From NCBI GenBank assembly GCA_018780365.1, contig JADMJR010000210.1, positions 1-64,000 on the forward strand: a stretch of DNA of 64,000 nucleotides, given 5' to 3'. The stretch comes from Acidovorax sp. Lineage in GTDB: Bacteria; Pseudomonadota; Gammaproteobacteria; Burkholderiales; Burkholderiaceae_C. A program made the translations under genes and the position numbers. Under the pieces are notes generated by a model, which saw nothing but the letters and a program-made list of their open reading frames with translations, ran no database searches and had not been told where the DNA came from. How positions within the stretch are numbered: position 1 is the stretch's first letter; every line of letters starts with the position of its first letter. Below are positions 25,875 through 32,547 of the stretch, piece after piece.

Positions 25875-27832
25875 GGGGCGGGTTCCTCGATTCGGGCATC
25901 TGCCAGCCACGGGCGGCCGGGGTTCATGGGCACGTCGGCACCGAAGGCATCGCGCACGGGGATCAGCGGCATGGGTTTGGTCACGCCCCACAGCTCCGCT
26001 GGCATGCTGGTGTCGTAGGCGTTGACCAGAGCGACGCGCGCATGCGGGAGGCTGGCGACGAAGCCCATGAACTCTGCGCGGGCGGGGGAGTAGTCACCGC
26101 TGATCCAAGGGGGCGTCGGGAAACCTCCGGTGTACGGCGGCGGCGTGGCACCGACAACATCACCTGCGGGCGCTTTCAGCGAAATGATTTCTTCGGCCAG
26201 CGTCCACTTCAATCCACCGTTGCGCGAGCGGTAGAGCGCCAGCCCGAGGGACGCGCGCCGCTGCACTGGCAGAAGCAGTTCTTTTGGCCCCGCAGGCACC
26301 ACCGCGTTCACGGCCACGCAGTCGTCGCCTGGCAAGCGGTGCCAAGCCCAGGTCGTGCCCTCGTCGGCGCTCACGCAAATCAAAGGTCGCTTGCTGCCCA
26401 TGATGGCGCGAGCGGCGTACACCCGGGCCTGATACCAGAGAGAGTCGGTGCAGCAGCCTCCCGTCAGCATGGGCTCGTAGCGCTCATAGTCAGGGGCCTG
26501 GCGCACTCCATAGATGAAGTCGTCGGTTTCTGCATCGCGTTCGTCGTAGGGGGTCAATGGCACGGTGGCCAGATAGCTCGCGCCACCCGCCGACACCTCC
26601 AGCACCAGGTGGCGCGAGCCCAGCTCCGTGACCGGGCCGCCGCCTTCTGGCTCGCCGTATCGAGCGGCCGTGGCGACCAGCAGGCAGCGATCTCGGCGTG
26701 CGGGGATGACGCCATGCCCCCCATCCACAGCCCCGGGGCGAAACCCCCAGCGTGCAGCATCACCTGCAGCCAGCGCCTGAAACTCGGCCGGCACAGTGCC
26801 TGCGTTCAGCGGGATGTTGCCCCAGGTCGCACCACTGTCTTCGCTCCAGAGCAGCTGGATGTTCGAGAACGGTATGCCCGCCGACACGCCGTCGCCGTAG
26901 GGGTCGCCGCTGGCATCCGGGATGCCGTAGGAGAAGCCATTGAGCGTGTACCACCCGCCCCCGCTGGTGCCGGTGAACTGCCCTCCCACCGTGGCCACGG
27001 CCAGCAGCGTGCTGGGGCCCACGCGGTGCAGGTGCATGTCCAGGTAGCTCCAGGCCGCGCCGATGTCGCCCGGGTGTGGCAGGTTCACCGTCTCCACCTC
27101 GCCCTCCGGGTTCTGGCGCGTGAAGCGCAGAGATGGCGCCTGCAGCGCTCCCACATCACCATAGTGCAGAACCCCGGTGGACAGATAGCCGCCCGAGGCG
27201 AGCGCTGGCGGTGCCACGGCATAGTGGAAGTCCGTTGGGCGGCGCGCGTTGTACGGGGGCACTGGACCACCGCTGTAGTTCACATTCGGCAGGCCGCCAT
27301 AGGGAAGATCGACCTCCAGCAGCACCCGCGTTTTCTTGCGTGTGTCGGCGTTGTAGACCGCCAGGCGTATGGTCTGGGGCACGATGGGCGCGCGAAAGCT
27401 GAACGCGGGCACCACTTCCTCGGCCACCAGGATCTCGGCGCCTTCGAGTTTCCAGGCTCGGCGCCGGAATGCCCCGTCCAGGATCTCATTCCACTTGAGG
27501 GTGAAGGAGTAGTTCTCGTCCTGCTGGCCGCCGTTCAAGCGCGGGGCCTTGAAGTCGAAGGGCTCGAACTTTGCACCACCGCCAGACAGGTCGAAACTGT
27601 AGAGGCGCTTGGTGCGGCCCAACTCTTCGCGCAGCCAGCCCGTCTCGAAGAAACCCAGCACTAGGCCAATATCGACAGGCGTGCGCTCCAGCGTGACGAA
27701 TTCACCAGAGATCTGCACACGGCTGGTGTCGTCCTTGTGGGTCATGAACTCCAGGCCCGCGTTCTGCATGGCGTGCAGTCGAGAGCGCTCCGGGCCGGAG
27801 TCCCCGGGCACCAGGTCTTTGATGATCGTCAC
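25871..27832 (-). CDS. Tail protein with Asp-box (BNR) repeats
   Basis: 653 residues. The C-terminal two thirds contain Asp-box motifs of sialidase-type propellers: WSEDSGATWG, VSADEGTTWAW and RSRNGGLKWT. The N-terminal 130 residues are a separate beta domain (GEFVTLERTPVDIGLVLGFF). A beta-propeller glycan-binding or glycan-cleaving function at the tail tip is inferred; the catalytic Arg triad of sialidases cannot be confirmed by eye. Overlaps both neighbours by 4 nt. Confidence 0.7.
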   Translation of the reverse strand: MTIIKDLVPGDSGPERSRLHAMQNAGLEFMTHKDDTSRVQISGEFVTLERTPVDIGLVLGFFETGWLREELGRTKRLYSFDLSGGGAKFEPFDFKAPRLNGGQQDENYSFTLKWNEILDGAFRRRAWKLEGAEILVAEEVVPAFSFRAPIVPQTIRLAVYNADTRKKTRVLLEVDLPYGGLPNVNYSGGPVPPYNARRPTDFHYAVAPPALASGGYLSTGVLHYGDVGALQAPSLRFTRQNPEGEVETVNLPHPGDIGAAWSYLDMHLHRVGPSTLLAVATVGGQFTGTSGGGWYTLNGFSYGIPDASGDPYGDGVSAGIPFSNIQLLWSEDSGATWGNIPLNAGTVPAEFQALAAGDAARWGFRPGAVDGGHGVIPARRDRCLLVATAARYGEPEGGGPVTELGSRHLVLEVSAGGASYLATVPLTPYDERDAETDDFIYGVRQAPDYERYEPMLTGGCCTDSLWYQARVYAARAIMGSKRPLICVSADEGTTWAWHRLPGDDCVAVNAVVPAGPKELLLPVQRRASLGLALYRSRNGGLKWTLAEEIISLKAPAGDVVGATPPPYTGGFPTPPWISGDYSPARAEFMGFVASLPHARVALVNAYDTSMPAELWGVTKPMPLIPVRDAFGADVPMNPGRPWLADARIEEPAP

Positions 27833-28515
27833 GGCGTCTCCCGGGCGCCAACGATGTTTGTCCAGAAAACGCTTGCGCCACCCTCTGGAATGCCGTTGTA
27901 GAACACGTCCAGCAAGGCCGACTCAGTGTCACCTTCGATGGTGGTTGCGGAGAAAATCCATGGGTAGGTGAATGCCGGGTTGTACGCAACGGGAGAACCC
28001 AGGTATGTGCCTATCATCGCCACTGACGCGTCCGCCCACGGCACATTGGCGAGAACTGTTCCGTCCTCCCGCTTGAGAGTGATGTCACCGCCTTGGGACT
28101 GAATCACCAGCGGTTCACCCAGCGTATGCGAGAAGTTTTCCAGGTAGCTCCCCACACTGTCATCGAAGGAATACCCTGGGGCCCTCTTCCCGATGATTTC
28201 CAGGGCGTTATCACCACCCTCCGTGAGGGTCACAACAACAAACAACTCTGCAACCGAGGTGTTACCGCCGGTTGTGGCGTTCCCAATGAGGCACTTGAAA
28301 CTGGTGGACGCGAGCGCGGCACCTGATGTGCTGATCCGCGCCGACCAGTCAGGAGCGGCGGCCCGGGCGTCAGGTGAGCCATCCTCCCCGCCGTCCGGCT
28401 CACCCCAAATACCTTCAGGCGCACGATGAGTCGCCAGCGTACCCTCAGCGAAAAGAAAGCGCGGCACGGCCTCGCCAGCAAGCGCTCCATTTCGAAAGAT
28501 GTACGAGCCAGCCAT
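27829..28515 (-). CDS. Phage structural protein, tail region
   Basis: 228 residues, beta-rich (AELFVVVTLTEGGDNALEII; DITLKREDGTVLANVPWADA). No recognised domain. Start ATG 28515, 10 nt after the preceding gene. It overlaps the Asp-box protein by ATGA, suggesting coupled translation and a shared complex. Confidence 0.65.
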   Translation of the reverse strand: MAGSYIFRNGALAGEAVPRFLFAEGTLATHRAPEGIWGEPDGGEDGSPDARAAAPDWSARISTSGAALASTSFKCLIGNATTGGNTSVAELFVVVTLTEGGDNALEIIGKRAPGYSFDDSVGSYLENFSHTLGEPLVIQSQGGDITLKREDGTVLANVPWADASVAMIGTYLGSPVAYNPAFTYPWIFSATTIEGDTESALLDVFYNGIPEGGASVFWTNIVGARETP

Positions 28516-28525
28516 GCACCACGCC

Positions 28526-28969
28526 TCAGAACGTAGGCAGCGTCAGGTTGTAGTAGTCCAGCGCCTGCGGGGTGGCAGCGACCAGGGCAGTGGAGCTGAT
28601 GTTCAGATCCGCGCCGCTCACGCCCACCGTGCCCTGCAGGCGCGGTGCCGTGGTGGACGCGGAGCCATCGTCGGCGGCGGCGACATGGCGGAAGAACGTC
28701 GCCGTGCCGCTGGCCACATTGGTGCCGCTCCACGTCTCGCTGCCGGATTTGGCAATCGAACCATCCGAGGCGGCCGCAGCCAGGTTCACGCCAGCGCTCG
28801 TGCCGTCGCTGTAGATCACACACAGCAGCACGGCGCTGCCCAGGGCGGCGTCGGCAGTAGCGGGGACGGTGCCAGCATAGATTTTGACGAAGCCGCCATC
28901 GAGGGCGGACTTGACGGAGCCGGTGGCCAGGACGTGGTTGCGCAGGCCGGTGGATGCTTTTACGGGCAT
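28526..28969 (-). CDS. Phage structural protein, tail region
   Basis: 147 residues starting MPVKASTGLRNHVLATGSVK, a start I associate with small tail proteins of Burkholderiales podoviruses. All-beta, Ala/Ser/Thr-rich. No catalytic motif. Gap of 9 nt to the preceding gene. Confidence 0.65.
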   Translation of the reverse strand: MPVKASTGLRNHVLATGSVKSALDGGFVKIYAGTVPATADAALGSAVLLCVIYSDGTSAGVNLAAAASDGSIAKSGSETWSGTNVASGTATFFRHVAAADDGSASTTAPRLQGTVGVSGADLNISSTALVAATPQALDYYNLTLPTF

Positions 28970-28978
28970 GGTGTCACC

Positions 28979-29494
28979 TTAGAGAGAGAGGAACTGAAAT
29001 CCCGCGTGCACACGCAGGACGGTGGAGGCATCCACCTGCTTGGGGGATGGGAAGCGCACAACGGAAATCAAGGAGCCCGTGGTGGCCCCCTTGCTCGCGG
29101 CGCTGGTGATGAAGCAGCCGAACACCTGGGTGCTGGCCGCAAAGCTGAATTCGGCCTTGTTGCTGGTGTTCAGCGCGCTGCCAGCCGTGATCGCGTCGGG
29201 CACGAAGGGAACGCGGGTGGCTTCCTGGTAGCTCGAAATCTCGCTGGCCAGGCCGGGCAGCGTGGCCGCCGTCACGCCGCTGGTGGGCGTGTAGTCGCCT
29301 CCGTACAGGCCGATGTACCAGTTTGGCGGGATGGCGCCGCCCGCAAACAGGGCAGAGGCAATCAGGTCCAGTCCCTGGTCGGGCACCAGGTTCTTGACCA
29401 CTTCGCGCGAGTGCACGAAGCCGGTTTTCTTGTCCACCACCTCGATGACGTAGACAGCCCCCATGCGGGCGCCGTGGCGTGGTTTGCGGTTCAT
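28979..29494 (-). CDS. Phage tail protein
   Basis: 171 residues. GAVYVIEVVDKKTGFVHSRE then a glycine-rich domain with NWYIGLYGGDYTPTSGVTAA. The pattern resembles conserved receptor-binding or tail-tip proteins of temperate phages. Overlaps the preceding gene by ATGA. Confidence 0.65.
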   Translation of the reverse strand: MNRKPRHGARMGAVYVIEVVDKKTGFVHSREVVKNLVPDQGLDLIASALFAGGAIPPNWYIGLYGGDYTPTSGVTAATLPGLASEISSYQEATRVPFVPDAITAGSALNTSNKAEFSFAASTQVFGCFITSAASKGATTGSLISVVRFPSPKQVDASTVLRVHAGFQFLSL

Positions 29495-30471
29495 AGGATC
29501 GTTTCCTTGCGCACGACTTCGGCGTCGGCAAAATCACCCACGGCAAAACGGATCTCTCCGGGGTCGGAAAGCGCGGCGATGATCTGGCGCATGCCGTCGC
29601 GCTCGGTGAAGATGGATGCGCCATGGGTGGCGGGCTGCACTGCAACGTGGGCCTCCTGCAGGTTGGCCACAGTTCCGTCGGCTGCGCCCGTGATGACGCC
29701 GCGCGGGCTCATCCAGTGCACGCTCTTGGAGTTCGGCACCAGGCCGCCGCTGCGTTCCAGCGCCCCGTAGGGCAGCACAGCGCGCATGCCCTGCCCGGCA
29801 GGCAATCCGCCGGGGATGAAATAGGTCTGATCGGCCGCCACATATATCCCGCCCTCCACGGGCATGACCAACGTGATGCGGGCCGGAAACTGCATCCAGC
29901 CCTTGGCCTCGTCATACAGGTTGGGCGTGAAGGGCTCGCTGTAGAACAGCGTGCTGCCACTGACCACCAGCAGGCGGTTGATGTGGTGGGCGACGATGCG
30001 CCCGGCCGGCATGGGCATGAGCTGCACGTCGCGCAGCTTCACGGGCTGGGCATCGGCCCACACGGGCGTCGGGCCTGCAACTGGGTGGTACGAGCCGCGT
30101 CGCAGCCCATCCGTGAAATACACAGCCTCGTGCACCTCGCAGAAGCTCACCGGGCTGGTGCGGCCGAAGCCGCTGGCGATCTGGGTGCGGGTCAGCGCTC
30201 CGGTGGCGTTCGGCGCCAGGCGGTAGAGGTCGCCCGCATCGGCATACAGGGCGAAGGCCTCGGACGCTGGGTGCCACAGCGAATGACAATCGAGGCCAGG
30301 GTGGGCCAACGTGGTGCCCGCGCGGCGCTTGAGCGTGCCCTGAGTGGTCACATCCACGTTCACCGCGTCGCGCAGCAGATCCCCCTCCTTGCCATTGCTC
30401 AATGCAAAGTCAGGGCGGCGGTTGTCCATTCCGCCGGGGAATGGGCCGATGCTGGGGCTTTTTGTTGCCAT
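29491..30471 (-). CDS. Phage structural protein, head-proximal tail region
   Basis: 326 residues from ATG 30471 (MATKSPSIGPFPGGMDNRRP); the frame upstream is not coding. SIGPFPGGMDNRRPDFAL and the TLKRRAGTTLAH segment resemble conserved tail proteins of podovirus prophages; repeated short beta elements suggest a propeller or hub. Motif copy 4 (30501) is 33 nt upstream of its start, so this gene heads the long tail block down to 21715. Confidence 0.7.
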   Translation of the reverse strand: MATKSPSIGPFPGGMDNRRPDFALSNGKEGDLLRDAVNVDVTTQGTLKRRAGTTLAHPGLDCHSLWHPASEAFALYADAGDLYRLAPNATGALTRTQIASGFGRTSPVSFCEVHEAVYFTDGLRRGSYHPVAGPTPVWADAQPVKLRDVQLMPMPAGRIVAHHINRLLVVSGSTLFYSEPFTPNLYDEAKGWMQFPARITLVMPVEGGIYVAADQTYFIPGGLPAGQGMRAVLPYGALERSGGLVPNSKSVHWMSPRGVITGAADGTVANLQEAHVAVQPATHGASIFTERDGMRQIIAALSDPGEIRFAVGDFADAEVVRKETIL

Positions 30472-30500
30472 GCCCTGAGTTTCCCCAGGGACGGAAATTT

Positions 30501-30520
30501 GGGCGAACCCTACAGGGGGA
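30501..30520 (-). promoter_or_regulatory. Late-gene leader motif, copy 4
   Basis: Plus strand GGGCGAACCCTACAGGGGGA; shares 17 nt (CGAACCCTACAGGGGGA) with the terS copy. It is 33 nt before the start of the 326-residue tail gene. It also marks the left edge of the plus-strand cassette. Confidence 0.7.
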
Positions 30521-30530
30521 GCCCATTGCC

Positions 30531-30539
30531 TGCTAGAGT
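30531..30539 (+). promoter_or_regulatory. Extended -10 promoter element, cassette gene 1
   Basis: TGCTAGAGT, an extended -10 (TGnTAnnnT), 18 nt before ATG 30558. The same element precedes cassette genes at 32110 (TGCTAGAGT) and 32372 (TGCTACATT), with a close variant at 31783 (GGCTACATT). Confidence 0.5.
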
Positions 30540-30557
30540 GGCTGCGGGAGGCGAAAG

Positions 30558-30890
30558 ATGAAATCCTTGAAGTGCTTTTTTGCGTTTTTGGTTTTGGCTG
30601 TTGCAACCACCACGGCTTCAGCTCAGGACGACTGGCAATCGCGCAAGAACCGAGAGAACGCCGCAACGTCGGCGTCCAGTATTTCCAGAAGTGGCGGTCG
30701 ATGGGACGCAAATGCGGAGGCCCAGCGGAAGGCCGCAGCCCGCCAGCAAACCTTCGCGTTCACACATTGCGATACCGGTTTTTGCTATGACAACCTCGGC
30801 GGAGTCTGGCATCGCAACGGCCCCGACGTTCTGAACGGCCCGAACGGTCGGTTCTGCCAAAGGAACGGCAACGCCTGGAACTGCAACTAA
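30558..30890 (+). CDS. Secreted small protein sharing a motif with the phage internal virion protein
   Basis: 110 residues; ATG 30558 with GGAGG 7 nt upstream. Clear signal peptide (MKSLKCFFAFLVLAVATTTA, cleavage after ASA). The mature protein begins DDWQSRKNRENAATSASSIS, which aligns with NDWAARKNLENLATAASSIT in the virion protein encoded at 34702-37164. The C-terminal part has three Cys (CDTGFC, FCQRNG, WNCN) and a hydrophilic DNLGGVWHRNGPDV segment. It is on the opposite strand to the late genes. Function unknown. Confidence 0.7.
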   Translation: MKSLKCFFAFLVLAVATTTASAQDDWQSRKNRENAATSASSISRSGGRWDANAEAQRKAAARQQTFAFTHCDTGFCYDNLGGVWHRNGPDVLNGPNGRFCQRNGNAWNCN

Positions 30891-31029
30891 ATGTAGGCGC
30901 CTCGTTGCCGCACAACTTCTGGCATGAAGTCTCGACCACTGAGGTCATGAGCGCTATTCCCCAGGCTAGCTATTGACTGTAAGCGTTGGCGTTGCAGCAA
31001 AAACGTTATTAACGGACAATAGCAGGACC

Positions 31030-31049
31030 GTGATACAGATTGATATCAC
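31030..31049 (+). promoter_or_regulatory. Operator-like palindrome upstream of the toxin-antitoxin genes
   Basis: GTGATA (31030-31035) and TATCAC (31044-31049) with an 8-nt centre, 18 nt before the antitoxin start. A second palindrome, CGTTA-T-TAACG, lies at 31004-31014. A weak promoter TTGCAG - 17 nt - GACAAT (-10 at 31015) lies between. This is the usual layout of an autoregulated toxin-antitoxin promoter. The rest of 30891-31003 shows nothing. Confidence 0.5.
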
Positions 31050-31067
31050 AGAGATAGCAACGAGAAC

Positions 31068-31304
31068 ATGTCCACCTCTGCATTGAAACACCAAGTTTCC
31101 CCAGGCACTGCAGCATCGCCTGGCGGTGAAGTGCGCGTGTTTGGCAAGACGAAGGCGGCCAAAAAGGTGATGCGTGTCCGCATTTCGCAGCCGAAAATTT
31201 CGGCCAAGACCCGCAGTACGTTCAAGATGATTTCAGATCCAAAGAACGCCCACCTGTTCACGGTGGATGCTGCACTGAAGGCTTTCGCACACATCAAGAT
31301 CTGA
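31068..31304 (+). CDS. Probable antitoxin of a YafO-like pair
   Basis: 78 residues. Basic (AKKVMRVRISQPKISAKTRS) with a short C-terminal helix (DAALKAFAHIKI). No family is recognised by eye. Its assignment rests on size, position 13 nt before a YafO-type toxin, and an operator-like palindrome just upstream. It could alternatively be an unrelated small regulator. Confidence 0.5.
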   Translation: MSTSALKHQVSPGTAASPGGEVRVFGKTKAAKKVMRVRISQPKISAKTRSTFKMISDPKNAHLFTVDAALKAFAHIKI

Positions 31305-31317
31305 GCCGGGGCGCCCT

Positions 31318-31767
31318 TTGGCAACCCGACTCACGACCGCCTTGCGCGCCTTGATGCTGGCGCGAAATGAAGACCCAGACAACTTCGCCGCTGAGTTCGA
31401 CCACTGGAAATCCTTGGGGGACAACGGCGAGTACGCGAGCTTCCTTTTCGGGAAAGACGGTGCTTACAGTTCACCAAAGGTTAACGGAGCGCCCAACACC
31501 CTCCGTCATGTCCACCTTGTACCGCTGTCCGACGCTGGGCAGTTGACTCGGTGGAATCAGGCTTTTCGCCGCAGGTCGCGCAAAACCAGCGATAGAGCAT
31601 TGGTCTATGTTGCCGACCCCTATTACGGCAACCTGCTGATATACATTTTGGATGAGCCTGACGCGCATGAGGTGGCTAGGATGGGAACGCCAAAGCACAA
31701 GACCGCCATGCTCCAATTCGCCGCCATTGCAGACCATTTCATCCAGACAGGTGAAGTGTTAGGTTAG
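31318..31767 (+). CDS. YafO-family mRNA interferase-like toxin
   Basis: 149 residues from TTG 31318. YafO traits: F-x-x-DH-x-x-WK near the start, then LFGKDGAYSSP, RHVHLVPL, WNQAFRRRSRKTSDRALVYV, LLIYILDEPDAHEVAR and the terminal MLQFAAIADHF. YafO cleaves ribosome-bound mRNA in E. coli; catalytic residues of the family are not certain enough to name. The TTG start and the poor ribosome site fit low toxin synthesis. Within a phage it may give plasmid-like maintenance or anti-phage defence (inference). Confidence 0.75.
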   Translation: MATRLTTALRALMLARNEDPDNFAAEFDHWKSLGDNGEYASFLFGKDGAYSSPKVNGAPNTLRHVHLVPLSDAGQLTRWNQAFRRRSRKTSDRALVYVADPYYGNLLIYILDEPDAHEVARMGTPKHKTAMLQFAAIADHFIQTGEVLG

Positions 31768-31782
31768 CCAGCCAACCCCACC

Positions 31783-31791
31783 GGCTACATT
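31783..31791 (+). promoter_or_regulatory. -10-like element, cassette gene 4
   Basis: GGCTACATT ends 6 nt before ATG 31798, so a transcript would be nearly leaderless. Same class as 30531, 32085 and 32357. Confidence 0.4.
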
Positions 31792-31797
31792 CAAGGC

Positions 31798-32061
31798 ATG
31801 TCCTTCCTCAGCTTCAAGTTCGGCAAACTGATCGTGTTGGCGCTGGTGATGACGGCTGCTGGCGGGGCTGTAGCCAGCACGTTCACTCTGTATCGCAATA
31901 GCCCGCTCGATCCGAGCATGCGACTGCATGTGGCCACGTTCGACGCGGCCGACGGAGAACAGTACAACAGAGAGAACTGCAACCTGGCTGCAGATCTTTT
32001 CTCAAGACAGGGTGGCGTGAAGACTAGGTTCTGGTGCGAGGCCGGGCGCTTCCGCAAATAG
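31798..32061 (+). CDS. Small exported or anchored protein
   Basis: 87 residues. Signal-like N-terminus (KFGKLIVLALVMTAAGGAVA). The mature part has two Cys (ENCNLAADLF, FWCEAGRF), probably a periplasmic disulfide pair. No family recognised. Cassette gene on the plus strand, own promoter-like element. Confidence 0.6.
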   Translation: MSFLSFKFGKLIVLALVMTAAGGAVASTFTLYRNSPLDPSMRLHVATFDAADGEQYNRENCNLAADLFSRQGGVKTRFWCEAGRFRK

Positions 32062-32084
32062 CCAAATAGCCCTACTTCCTGTCC

Positions 32085-32093
32085 TGCTAGAGT
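32085..32093 (+). promoter_or_regulatory. Extended -10 promoter element, cassette gene 5
   Basis: TGCTAGAGT, identical to the element at 30531, 16 nt before ATG 32110, followed by a good ribosome site (GGAGG). Confidence 0.5.
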
Positions 32094-32109
32094 TAGGGCA
32101 GGAGGGACT

Positions 32110-32346
32110 ATGAACATTCGGAGAGGCCTACAGCGCATCAGCGCAATTTTCTGGAGCCTCGTTGCCGCCTTTTGCCTATTCCTTACGGTTGGCACAGCGT
32201 CTGAATATTTCAAAGCCGGGAACCTTGGGAAAGCAGCAGAAGTTGTGCTGATCGGCGTTGCCATAACGCTTGCCCTGGGGTATGGAGGGCACAAGGCCGT
32301 GTGCTGGGTGGTTGCAGGCTTCGCGGACGACAGCACTCGCCGATGA
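32110..32346 (+). CDS. Small two-helix membrane protein
   Basis: 78 residues with GGAGG just before ATG 32110. Two membrane segments: about 10-27 (ISAIFWSLVAAFCLFLTV) and 43-62 (AEVVLIGVAITLALGYGG). Function not recognised; cargo gene of the plus-strand cassette. Confidence 0.6.
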   Translation: MNIRRGLQRISAIFWSLVAAFCLFLTVGTASEYFKAGNLGKAAEVVLIGVAITLALGYGGHKAVCWVVAGFADDSTRR

Positions 32347-32356
32347 GGTGACGTAG

Positions 32357-32365
32357 TGCTACATT
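32357..32365 (+). promoter_or_regulatory. Extended -10 promoter element, cassette gene 6
   Basis: TGCTACATT ends 6 nt before ATG 32372, implying a leaderless or near-leaderless mRNA. Confidence 0.4.
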
Positions 32366-32371
32366 GCGCGA

Positions 32372-32545
32372 ATGTCGTATAAACCACCGAAAAACCTTGC
32401 TGAGAGCGAGGCCCTCTTAAAAGGCGCCGCTGACCACGAGCGGGTGAAAGGCGATTGGGCCTTTCTCGGACATGGCATACTGGCTTTAGGAGGCGTGGCT
32501 ATTGTGATCGTCGCTATCGTTTCAATAGTCGTTGGTTTCTTCTAG
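32372..32545 (+). CDS. Small single-helix membrane protein
   Basis: 57 residues: charged N-terminal half (MSYKPPKNLAESEALLKGAA) and one C-terminal membrane helix (AIVIVAIVSIVVGFF). Its stop (TAG 32543-32545) is 2 nt from the stop of the convergent virion gene. The tail-anchored layout could place it at the inner membrane. No family recognised. Confidence 0.6.
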   Translation: MSYKPPKNLAESEALLKGAADHERVKGDWAFLGHGILALGGVAIVIVAIVSIVVGFF

Positions 32546-32547
32546 GG

